Shown here: positions 1-5,861 of the stretch, piece after piece | Layout of the letters: each line of letters begins with the position of its first letter | How positions within the stretch are numbered: position 1 is the first letter of the stretch | Assembly: GCA_030039695.1 (NCBI GenBank) | Contig: JASHVB010000263.1 | Coordinates: forward strand, 1-5,961 | Reading direction: 5' to 3' | DNA from: Acetobacteraceae bacterium | GTDB lineage: Bacteria > Pseudomonadota > Alphaproteobacteria > Acetobacterales > Acetobacteraceae | DNA length: 5,961 nucleotides | The notes under the pieces: generated by a model | Told to the model about the DNA's origin: nothing | The model's input: the letters and a program-made list of their open reading frames with translations, nothing else | The model's database searches: none | Position numbers and translations under genes: made by a program

Positions 1-920
1 GAGAGGACGAGCGCGTGCTGCGCGCCGCGCAGATGCTGGTCGACGACAACATCGCCCACCCAATCCTGATCGGGCGTCGCGACGTGATCGAGCACAAGGT
101 CCGGCAGATGGGCCTGCGCATCGATCTCACCAACGGCGTTAAGGTGCTCGATCCCGCCTGCGACGCCCCCATTTTCAAACCACTGGTGCCGCAATACCAG
201 CGCCTGGCCGGACGGCGCGGCACGCCGCCAGCCGCTGCGGCGCGGCGGCTGCAGCGCCAGCCGACGATCGCCGCGGCGATGCTGCTGCACGCCGGCATGG
301 CGGACGCGGCGATCTGCGGTGGCAACGCTGACTGGTGGGGGCAGATCCAGTACATCCTGCCGATTATCCCGCGTCGCCCCGATGTCGGCCGTGTCTATGC
401 GCTGTCCTGCCTGATCATTCCTAACGGCGTGTTATTCATTTGCGACACCTACATGGTGCTCGATCCGACCGAGGAGCAAATTGTCGAAATGACGGTGCTG
501 GCGGCCGAGGCGGTGCGTGGCTTTGGCATCGCGCCGAAGGCTGCGCTGCTGTCGCATTCCAGCTTCGGCGCAAGCGACGATGAGAGCGCGCGCAAGATGC
601 GCCGGGCTTTACCGCTGATCCGCATGCGTGACCCCAGCCTGGAGATCGACGGCGAGATGCATGCCGATGCGGCCCTGGTGGAGACGATTCGTGACCGCGC
701 GGTGCCGGACGCGCGGCTGAAAGGCTCGGCGAATCTACTCATCATGCCGGGGCTCGATGCGGCGAACATCGCGTTCAATCTGCTAAAAGCGGCGGCAGAC
801 GGGATGTCGATCGGGCCGATTCTGCTAGGCATGTCGAAGCCGATCCATGTGCTGGCGCCGAGTGTGACGGCGCGAGGCATCGTGAACCTAAGCGCGGTGT
901 CGGCGACCGCGGTGCGGTAA
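1..920 (+). CDS. maeB: NADP-dependent malic enzyme (MaeB type), C-terminal part; 5' end lies outside the window
   Basis: The reading frame is open from the window edge (first full codon at 3) to the TAA at 918-920, so this is the last ~306 codons of a longer gene; full-length MaeB proteins are about 750-770 residues. MaeB decarboxylates malate oxidatively to pyruvate, making NADPH, in the cytoplasm. The catalytic N-terminal malic-enzyme half is missing here. What is present matches the C-terminal phosphotransacetylase-like (PTA_PTB) domain: the segments ERVLRAAQMLVDD, AAMLLHAGMADAAICGG, ALLSHSSFGAS, DGEMHADAALVE, SANLLIMPGLDAANIAFNLL and the closing SKPIHVLAPSVTARGIVNLS are all typical of it. 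In characterised MaeB enzymes this domain senses acetyl-CoA for allosteric control rather than acting as a transacetylase. No frameshift or internal stop is seen. The family call is strong; a free phosphate acetyltransferase is less likely because the domain's flavour is that of malic-enzyme fusions. Confidence 0.9.
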   Translation, partial: EDERVLRAAQMLVDDNIAHPILIGRRDVIEHKVRQMGLRIDLTNGVKVLDPACDAPIFKPLVPQYQRLAGRRGTPPAAAARRLQRQPTIAAAMLLHAGMADAAICGGNADWWGQIQYILPIIPRRPDVGRVYALSCLIIPNGVLFICDTYMVLDPTEEQIVEMTVLAAEAVRGFGIAPKAALLSHSSFGASDDESARKMRRALPLIRMRDPSLEIDGEMHADAALVETIRDRAVPDARLKGSANLLIMPGLDAANIAFNLLKAAADGMSIGPILLGMSKPIHVLAPSVTARGIVNLSAVSATAVR

Positions 921-935
921 GGATGTTGCTCGCTG

Positions 936-955
936 GTCCATGGGCCATGGACTTT
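936..955 (+). terminator. Perfect inverted repeat just after maeB, possible transcription terminator
   Basis: Positions 936-952 read GTCCATGGGCCATGGAC, a perfect odd palindrome with 8-base arms around a single G. As a hairpin it would form about 7 base pairs with a GGC loop. It begins 15 bases after the maeB stop codon and is followed by TTTG and then ATTTG, a weak T-rich tail. The position and the stem suit a terminator, but the poor T-run makes a strong intrinsic terminator doubtful. It could equally be the first member of the inverted-repeat cluster that continues to 1018. Confidence 0.35.
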
Positions 956-971
956 GCATTTGCCTTCGCGA

Positions 972-1018
972 GGAGCGATTGCTCCCCATGGCATGGGGTT
1001 CTGCATTGCAGGAGCAAT
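972..1018. repeat. Nested inverted repeats that can fold in alternative ways
   Basis: Several perfect inverted repeats are packed into 47 bases. ATTGCTCC (978-985) is mirrored by GGAGCAAT (1011-1018). Between them lie CCCCAT-GGC-ATGGGG (984-998) and CTGCA-T-TGCAG (1001-1011). GGAGC-GATT-GCTCC (972-985) competes with the long outer stem for the same bases. The result is either a branched structure closed by the 8-bp outer stem or a row of small hairpins. No transposase or terminal repeat pair is visible nearby. It may be a palindromic repeat unit of the REP or small-MITE kind, or part of an RNA 3' end; the sequence alone cannot tell. Confidence 0.45.
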
Positions 1019-1126
1019 GAGGCGGGGCTTGCGCGTTGTTCGATCCGCCGGTGCGGCGGCAGGCGTGCGGGAAGCTCTGTTACAGACGATACTGATTCCC
1101 ACTGGTCGTTTCGGGCAGGCCGTTTG

Positions 1127-1139
1127 GGCGCGACGCGCC
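1127..1139. repeat. GC-rich palindrome in the gene-poor stretch
   Basis: GGCGCG-A-CGCGCC is a perfect 6-base-arm palindrome. A similar one, CCGCCG-GTG-CGGCGG, lies at 1045-1059. Neither has a T-run, and neither sits next to a recognised gene end. In GC-rich DNA such short palindromes occur fairly often by chance, so no function is assigned. Confidence 0.3.
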
Positions 1140-1180
1140 GTGATTCCTTACGTATGAGTTGCTGTCTCCCCCTATGAAGG

Positions 1181-1440
1181 CGCGCGCATATCAGTCCCGA
1201 TCAGTGGCATCCGTGGTTGACGTCCATGCGCGGCGGCGACTGGGACCAGGCCAGCACGCATGGTGTCCTGGCCGTGCCAGTGACGGCGCGGGAACGGGAA
1301 CCTCCGCTCGGCATCGGGTTTTGCCTCACGCAGGCGCCAGGGTGTGGTTGGCGAGAAGCGACGTAGTACGCGGACGAGAGGCGATGGCACGCGAAACACG
1401 CGGATAGGTTGGCAGTCACAGTGCAAGCGCGAGGTTGAAT
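1181..1440 (+). pseudogene. Possible frameshifted relic of a protein gene, perhaps of the heptosyltransferase-like/TPR glycosyltransferase kind
   Basis: Three short peptide stretches read like protein, but not in one frame. From 1187 the frame gives HISPDQWHPWLTSMRGGDWD and then VLA-like residues until a TAG near 1349. Shifted by one base, about 1320-1375 gives LPHAGARVWLARSDVVRGR. Back in the first frame, about 1382-1435 gives RWHAKHADRLAVTVQARG, followed by TGA. From memory, their order (W-x-PWL-x-x-MR-x-GD, then LPxxxRxVW, then xTVQA) resembles the N-terminal part of large proteins in Acetobacteraceae-type genomes that precede a glycosyltransferase-9-like domain. The key motif between the second and third pieces (HGLGDT) is not visible. 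Two frame changes and several stops would make this non-functional. It is a weak, recall-based assignment; chance similarity is quite possible. Confidence 0.18.
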
Positions 1441-1669
1441 GGCTGTCATTTGGCGCTGCACGGCTGCGTTCCGCGCGACAACATCCGCCGGTTTCAGGTT
1501 CCGTCCGTTGCGCATCGAAGCAAACGCCTTCTTTGTCTCGCCGTGGACCGCATAGCAACGTCTGGTGAGACCACGATCACGCGCAGTTATCAAGGATGGC
1601 TGGCACTCTGTCGCAGGAAGGCTAGGAGTTGAGCCAAAATCCGGGCTTGCCGTCAGACCGTTGCATCTG

Positions 1670-1685
1670 AAATCGCCAAATCGCC
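1670..1685. repeat. Tandem duplication of an 8-base unit
   Basis: AAATCGCC occurs twice back to back (1670-1677 and 1678-1685). It lies in the lowest-GC part of the gene-poor stretch. With only two copies and no palindromic structure, it may be a replication-slippage product or a pair of binding half-sites in direct orientation. Confidence 0.4.
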
Positions 1686-1899
1686 TGACCGTTCGAACGC
1701 ATGCTTAGCCCTATTTATTTCGACTGAGTGTGGCCACGGTGCACGGAGTCGCCCCGTTGGGATGTTGGCAGTGATGGGTCAGGCGAGGTTTCAACAAAAG
1801 CGGGTATCTTCGGGGTTTCCGTGACGTCGGGCCTGGCCGGATCCCGCGCTCGGAGACCGGCCTCGCTGACTTTCCGGCGCCTTCGCGTTCCTAGCGCGA

Positions 1900-1919
1900 G
1901 CCATCGTAACGTCGATGGC
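1900..1919. repeat. Perfect hairpin upstream of the AidB-like gene
   Basis: GCCATCG (1900-1906) and CGATGGC (1913-1919) are perfectly complementary around the six-base loop TAACGT. It lies 77 bases before the ATG of the AidB-like gene, a position suited to an operator or to a hairpin in the 5' leader. No promoter elements could be placed convincingly around it. A looser repeat, GGCCGG...CCGGCC, lies at 1835-1862. Confidence 0.35.
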
Positions 1920-1996
1920 GGACAACGTGCCGCGGTCTCCTCGTCCGACACCACCAAAATCTTGATTAGCGGGCCGGGATCGCGCATGCACCTGTC

Positions 1997-3649
1997 ATGT
2001 CATTAGACACCCCCGTTCCCGACTCCTCCGGCTTGAACCTTTACCGCGCCGACCCCACCCTCGCGCGCCTCATCTCGCTCTACTTGCCACACGACCTGGC
2101 AACTCACCTCCATCCTCATCTCGACCGCCTCGGCGCCCTCGCCGGAGGCCGTCTCGACACCCTCGCGGGTATCGCTGACAAAAACCCTCCGATCCTCCAC
2201 CACCGCACCCGTGCCGGCGCCGATCGCCAGTCCATCGAGAAGCACCCCGCCTTCGTCGAAATGGAGCGCCTCGCCTTCGGCGAATACGGCATCGCAGCGT
2301 TGTCGCACCGCCCCGGCGTGCTCGGCTGGCCCACGAAACTTCCGCCAATTGCTAAGTACCTGCTTGTCTTCTTGTTCTCCCAGGCCGAGTTCGGCTTGAT
2401 GTGCCCGGTCAGCATGACCGACAGTCTGACCCGCACGCTGACCAGATTCGGTGACCCAGCGCTCGTCGCGCGCTACCTGCCGGTACTGACCAGCCAGGAC
2501 CTCGATACGCTCGCTCAGGGCGCGATGTTCATGACCGAGCAAGGCGCCGGCTCCGATGTTGGCGCCACCACGGTGCGCGCCGACCCGCACCAGGATGGCA
2601 CCTGGCGCCTTACGGGCGACAAGTGGTTTTGTTCCAACCCTGACGCGGCGCTGGCGATGGTGCTGGCGCGCCCCGCCGGCGCACCTGCCGGCACGCGCGG
2701 TCTCGGCCTTTTCCTGCTGCCGCGCGTCCTGCCCGACGGCACCCCAAACGCCTTCCACATCGTGCGGCTGAAGGACAAGCTTGGCACCCGCTCGATGGCC
2801 TCGGGCGAGATCCGGCTGGAGCGCGCAACGGCCTATCCGGTTGGGGACCTGACCGCTGGCTTCCGCCAGATGGCGGACATGATCAACAACTCTCGTCTCT
2901 CAAACGGCGTGCGCGCCGCCGGCCTGATGCGTCGCGCGGTCACCGAGGCTCTGTATGTCGCCCACCACCGTACCGCCTTCGGCCGCCGCCTGGTGGAGTT
3001 GCCGCTGATGCGCCGCCAGCTCGCCAAGCTGCTGGTTCGCGCCGAGCAAGCCCGCACGATGATGTTCCAGACGGCCGAGGTACTCCGCCGCGCTGACGGG
3101 GGCGAGAACAACGCCGATCCACTGCTCCGGATCCTCACGCCGCTGATCAAGTTCCGCGCCTGCCGCGACGCCCGCGTGGTCACCGGCGACGCCATGGAAG
3201 TGCGCGGCGGGGTCGGCTACGTTGAGGAATGGCCTGACGCGCGCCTGCTGCGCGATGCGCATCTCGGCTCGATCTGGGAGGGCACCAGCAACATCGTGGC
3301 GCTTGACGTCCTGCGTGCGGGCCGGCGTGAGGGGTCGCTGGATGCGCTGAAGCGCCATCTGCACGAGTTGCTCGAGGAGGCCCCGGGGCTGCCGGAAGCG
3401 CCTGCACTGGTGGCCCGCGCTATGACGCTTGCGGCAACTGCGGACGACGCGCGGGCCAGACAGGTGGCGTCGGCGCTCTATCATCTGACTGCGGCGATCG
3501 CGATGGCCTGGGAAGCCGCCCGGACCGACGATTCGTCGCGCCTGACGCTCGCCCGCATGACCCTGCGCCACCGTGTCATGCCACGCGATCCGCTGGACCC
3601 TGCCGACCCGGATGCCGACGGACTCGGGTCACTGCTCTATAAGCCGTGA
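1997..3649 (+). CDS. AidB-like acyl-CoA dehydrogenase-family flavoprotein
   Basis: The 550-residue product is full length for the AidB-like branch of acyl-CoA dehydrogenases (E. coli AidB has 541). Visible hallmarks are NLYRADP near residue 14, the NPP segment near 63, the flavin-contacting MTEQGAGSD at 179-187, LKDKLGTRSMASGEI around 258-273, RTAFGRR at 325-331, AMEVRGGVGY at 399-408, and SIWEGTSN at 425-432, whose Glu428 aligns with the catalytic-base glutamate of the family. An extra helical C-terminal part (about 440-550) matches the domain that in AidB contributes to DNA binding. AidB itself is an FAD protein of the adaptive response to alkylation damage; other members may simply oxidise acyl-CoAs, so the substrate is open. 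ATG 1997 is the first start after an in-frame TAG at 1967, but no Shine-Dalgarno sequence stands before it. A UDG-family gene follows after four bases. Confidence 0.88.
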   Translation: MSLDTPVPDSSGLNLYRADPTLARLISLYLPHDLATHLHPHLDRLGALAGGRLDTLAGIADKNPPILHHRTRAGADRQSIEKHPAFVEMERLAFGEYGIAALSHRPGVLGWPTKLPPIAKYLLVFLFSQAEFGLMCPVSMTDSLTRTLTRFGDPALVARYLPVLTSQDLDTLAQGAMFMTEQGAGSDVGATTVRADPHQDGTWRLTGDKWFCSNPDAALAMVLARPAGAPAGTRGLGLFLLPRVLPDGTPNAFHIVRLKDKLGTRSMASGEIRLERATAYPVGDLTAGFRQMADMINNSRLSNGVRAAGLMRRAVTEALYVAHHRTAFGRRLVELPLMRRQLAKLLVRAEQARTMMFQTAEVLRRADGGENNADPLLRILTPLIKFRACRDARVVTGDAMEVRGGVGYVEEWPDARLLRDAHLGSIWEGTSNIVALDVLRAGRREGSLDALKRHLHELLEEAPGLPEAPALVARAMTLAATADDARARQVASALYHLTAAIAMAWEAARTDDSSRLTLARMTLRHRVMPRDPLDPADPDADGLGSLLYKP

Positions 3650-3653
3650 CATA

Positions 3654-4394
3654 ATGGCTGTGGACGCGACGCGACCGAGAGTGAGAACCAAGTCGGCCAA
3701 ATCTCACCCTTGCGTTGAGGAAGGCGGACGCGGGGAAGGGCATGTACCCCCGCGGACTACGCAGCTACGCACCTCCTCCCCGCATCCCCTCCAGCGACGA
3801 GACGCGGCCTCGCAACACGTCGCCGCCCTCGCAGCTGTTGCGGCGTCGGCCCGCGCCTGCCGCGTTTGCGAGGCACAACTGCCGCGCGGTCCTCGCCCGG
3901 TTTTCCGGGTCTCGACCACGGCGACGCTGCTGATCGTTGGCCAGGCGCCGGGCACGAAGGTGCATGAGACCGGCATCCCGTGGAATGACCCGTCTGGCGA
4001 GCGGCTGCGTCGCTGGCTGCAGATGGATCGCGACACGTTCTATGACGAAGCCCGCATCGCCATCGTCCCGATGGGTCTGTGCTACCCGGGGCGCTTGCCG
4101 AACGGCGGCGATGCGCCGCCGCGCCCGGAATGTGCGCCGTTGTGGCGCGACCGTCTCGTCAGCGCGATGCCCAACATCCGCCTGACGCTGCTGGTCGGCA
4201 TCTACGCGCTCACACACTCGCTCGGGCGCGGCGCGATGACGGACCATGTGCGCGCCTTCCGCGACGGTCTGCCGCGCTATTTCCCGCTCCCGCACCCGTC
4301 CTGGCGCACCACGGCGTGGGAACGCAAGAATCCCTGGTTTGAAGCGGAAGTGCTGCCGACGTTGCGCGCGTCCGTCAGAGCCGCGCTACGCTGA
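3654..4394 (+). CDS. Uracil-DNA glycosylase superfamily protein, probable iron-sulfur type
   Basis: From ATG 3654 the product has 246 residues. Proteins of this superfamily remove uracil or related damaged bases from DNA as the first step of base excision repair. The conserved domain starts near residue 65. It has a CxxC pair (Cys69, Cys72), the motif-1 segment GQAPGTKVHETGIPWNDPSG at 96-115, then Cys143 (GLCYPG) and Cys160 (PPRPECAPLW), and the motif-2 region PHPSW with His214. The four cysteines, CxxC plus C-x16-C, match the 4Fe-4S ligand pattern of family 4/5 UDGs. The ETGIPWNDPSG form of motif 1 is characteristic of a less-studied subgroup, so activity on uracil is inferred. The first ~60 residues are basic, proline-rich and unlike the family. 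In-frame starts are ATG 3654, GTG 3660 and GTG 3681; none lies near the domain and none has a clear RBS. It sits four bases after the AidB-like gene, so co-transcription is likely. Confidence 0.82.
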   Translation: MAVDATRPRVRTKSAKSHPCVEEGGRGEGHVPPRTTQLRTSSPHPLQRRDAASQHVAALAAVAASARACRVCEAQLPRGPRPVFRVSTTATLLIVGQAPGTKVHETGIPWNDPSGERLRRWLQMDRDTFYDEARIAIVPMGLCYPGRLPNGGDAPPRPECAPLWRDRLVSAMPNIRLTLLVGIYALTHSLGRGAMTDHVRAFRDGLPRYFPLPHPSWRTTAWERKNPWFEAEVLPTLRASVRAALR

Positions 4395-4671
4395 GTACGG
4401 GCGCTCGGCGCGAGCCTCCGGCCGCGGCGTGTTGCTGTGCGGCGTAGTGCCGCATCCGTGGTGGCGAGCGTCGGGCCACCGCGCCGCGCCGGTGGCCAAT
4501 CGAAGGGACCTCATCGCCGAAAGTCAGCGCGTGGCATTCGGCCGCACGCCGCGCGGCTCCGCGCAGAGACACGGGTCTCGGCCTCGACGGCGCCGATCGT
4601 CGTGGATGCGGGCGTGCCATCCAACCGGTTGATAGAACCAGTCCCTCGCACCAAGGTCTGCAACGCAGGCG
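4395..4671. other. Convergent intergenic spacer between the UDG-like gene and hrcA
   Basis: These 277 bases separate the two genes' 3' ends. No recognisable gene is present; in particular, the strand of hrcA shows no start of grpE. The frames that cross the spacer are arginine-rich and run into hrcA antisense. It holds hairpins GCTCG-GCG-CGAGC (4403-4415), TGCGGC-GTAGT-GCCGCA (4438-4454) and a stronger one at 4474-4497, plus the palindrome CAACCGGTTG (4622-4631). Confidence 0.6.
4474..4497. terminator. Strong GC-rich hairpin between convergent genes, possible bidirectional terminator
   Basis: GGCCACCG (4474-4481) pairs perfectly with CGGTGGCC (4490-4497) around an eight-base loop. It lies about 80 bases past the UDG-like stop codon and about 175 bases past the hrcA stop codon on the other strand, so it could serve both transcripts. 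There is no T-run on either side, so intrinsic termination is uncertain. Smaller hairpins at 4403-4415 and 4438-4454 lie closer to the UDG-like gene and may contribute. Confidence 0.35.
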
Positions 4672-5778
4672 CTACCCGAGCAGTCGCCCGATCACCCGCG
4701 CGGTGTAGTCCACCACCGGGATGATCCGCCCATAATTGATCCGCGTCGGGCCGATTACGCCGATCGCGCCGACGATGCGGCCAACATCGCTGCGGGCAGG
4801 CGCGACAACCATCGACAGGCCGGCATTGCCGAACAAGCCACTCTCTGCGCCGATGAAGATGCGCACGCCTTCCGAGTGCTCGGCCAGCTCCAGCAGGCGC
4901 AGCATTGTCTCCTGCGCCTCGAGGCGATCGAACAGGGCCTGGATGGCGGCAAGGCGCTCGATCTGCGTTACGTCGGACAGCAGTCGGCCCTGCCCGCGGA
5001 TGATCAGGTTGCCGCCACGAATGTCGCCGGACCAGGTGGCGAGCCCGGCTTCCACGACCTGGGCGGAGAGGATGTCTAGCTCGGTGCGATTGGCTGCCAT
5101 TTCCTCGGCGACCAGCAGGCGCAACTCGGCGAGCGGACGGCCGGACAGGCGCGCGTTCAGGTAATTGCCCGCCTGCTGCAGCGCCGAGGGCGGCATTCCG
5201 GGCGGCGTCTCGATCACTCTGTTCTCCACGTGCCCGTCAGCATTGACCAGGATCACCAGGGCGCGACCCGGACCGAGGGGGACGAACTCGATGTGCCGAA
5301 TGGCACCTTCCGACTTTGGTGCAAGGACCAGCCCGGCGGCGGCGGAGAGGCCCGACAGCATGGCGCTGGCCTCGGCCAGCGTGTCCTCGAGGCTGCGGCC
5401 GGAGGCGGCAAGGGCGGCGGCGATTGTCTCGCGGTCATCCTCGGCCAGCTCGCCGAATTGCAGCAGCCCGTCGACGAACAGGCGCAGGCCCCGATCGGTG
5501 GGCAGCCGGCCTGCGGAGGTGTGGGGCGCGAACAGCAGGCCGGCTTCCGTCAGATCGGCCATAACGTTACGAATGGTAGCCGGCGACAGGTTCATCGGCA
5601 GGCGGCGCGACAGCGTACGACTGCCGACCGGCTCGCCAGTTTCAACGTATTGCTCGACGATCTCCCGCAAGACGGCAGCGGAGCGGGCGTCCAGACCAGG
5701 CGGCAGCGCGAGGCCGGACCCGCCCAGGAGGCCGCCGACACGGGCTGGGTTAGGGGGCGGTGTGACGGGCCTGTCCAT
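4672..5778 (-). CDS. hrcA: Heat-inducible transcription repressor HrcA
   Basis: The 368-residue product matches HrcA along its length; the family is usually about 340-360 residues. HrcA represses chaperone genes such as groESL by binding CIRCE inverted repeats, and GroEL modulates its activity. The N-terminal winged-helix domain is clear: LREIVEQYVETGEPVGSRTL at about 37-56, SPATIRNVMADLTEAGLL at 65-82, and the wing/linker PHTSAGRLPTDRGLR at 85-99. The rest contains the GAF-like and dimerisation regions, ending with IFIGAESGLFGNAGLSMVVA, the IGVIGPTRINYGR segment and the terminal VDYTARVIGRLLG. The first 28 residues are a proline- and glycine-rich extension. ATG 5776-5778 is supported by a GGAG eight bases upstream. 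In many bacteria grpE follows hrcA; here the downstream 277 bases lack it and the next gene is convergent. Confidence 0.95.
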   Translation of the reverse strand: MDRPVTPPPNPARVGGLLGGSGLALPPGLDARSAAVLREIVEQYVETGEPVGSRTLSRRLPMNLSPATIRNVMADLTEAGLLFAPHTSAGRLPTDRGLRLFVDGLLQFGELAEDDRETIAAALAASGRSLEDTLAEASAMLSGLSAAAGLVLAPKSEGAIRHIEFVPLGPGRALVILVNADGHVENRVIETPPGMPPSALQQAGNYLNARLSGRPLAELRLLVAEEMAANRTELDILSAQVVEAGLATWSGDIRGGNLIIRGQGRLLSDVTQIERLAAIQALFDRLEAQETMLRLLELAEHSEGVRIFIGAESGLFGNAGLSMVVAPARSDVGRIVGAIGVIGPTRINYGRIIPVVDYTARVIGRLLG

Positions 5779-5786
5779 AGCGTAAA

Positions 5787-5790
5787 CTCC
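5787..5790 (-). promoter_or_regulatory. Ribosome binding site of hrcA
   Basis: On the minus strand GGAG ends eight bases before the ATG at 5778. It is the clearest Shine-Dalgarno sequence in the window and fixes the hrcA start over any later codon. Confidence 0.6.
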
Positions 5791-5798
5791 GGCCGGGA

Positions 5799-5827
5799 AA
5801 GGTAGGAAGCGGGTCGGAGGCGGTCAA
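5799..5827 (-). promoter_or_regulatory. Possible sigma-70-type promoter of hrcA
   Basis: On the minus strand TTGACC (5822-5827) is followed, after exactly 17 bases, by TACCTT (5799-5804). The -35 match is good (TTGAC of TTGACA); the -10 match is modest (3 of 6 bases). Transcription would start roughly 13 bases before the ATG, leaving a very short leader that includes the RBS. No RpoH-type or CIRCE element was seen to overlap it. Confidence 0.3.
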
Positions 5828-5842
5828 CGCCGCCAGTCCCCA

Positions 5843-5861
5843 CACCCAGGGTAATCGGGTG
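5843..5861. repeat. Inverted repeat upstream of the hrcA promoter candidate
   Basis: CACCC (5843-5847) and GGGTG (5857-5861) are separated by nine bases, the same spacer length as CIRCE, but the arms do not resemble TTAGCACTC/GAGTGCTAA. It lies just upstream of the putative -35 box. It might be an operator for another regulator, or a coincidence of a short GC-rich repeat. Confidence 0.2.

Larger units (their letters stand above)
921..1996. other. Long gene-poor stretch between maeB and the AidB-like gene
   Basis: This stretch of about 1.08 kb shows no open frame on either strand that I recognise as a protein. Frames of 60-130 codons exist on both strands, but they are arginine-rich, mutually overlapping and lack credible ribosome binding sites. 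A 47-codon frame starting at ATG 1017 has AGGAG only two bases before its start, which is too close. The stretch holds inverted repeats at 936-1018, 1045-1059, 1127-1139, 1249-1273, 1835-1862 and 1900-1919, a possible gene relic at about 1181-1440, and a segment at 1621-1740 with GC near 53 percent by hand count, lower than the genes on either side. It could be decayed coding DNA, a former insertion site, or contain an unrecognised small RNA. Confidence 0.6.

Noticed and set aside
449..1102. 217-codon minus-strand open frame crossing the maeB 3' end
   Set aside because: Most of it is antisense to the conserved PTA-like domain and it contains no recognisable motif.
1715..2006. Overlapping open frames of 66-92 codons on both strands just before the AidB-like gene
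   Set aside because: They overlap each other on opposite strands, have no RBS and show no recognisable domain; they are treated as chance frames.
2003..2758. 251-codon open frame on the minus strand opposite the AidB-like gene
   Set aside because: It lies fully antisense to a strongly conserved gene, is Ala/Gly/Arg-rich, and reflects third-position GC bias in high-GC DNA.
3730..3783. GCGGGGA...TCCCCGC pairing inside the N-terminal extension of the UDG-like gene
   Set aside because: A 7-bp pairing across a 40-base loop in purine-rich then pyrimidine-rich DNA is weak and likely by chance.
4246..4724. Plus-strand open frames of 95-128 codons in the convergent spacer
   Set aside because: They start within the UDG-like gene or spacer and run toward or into hrcA antisense; composition is arginine-rich with no motif.
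5165..5785. 206-codon plus-strand open frame opposite hrcA
   Set aside because: It is antisense to hrcA, low in complexity (Arg/Ser/Ala/Pro), and has no family resemblance.
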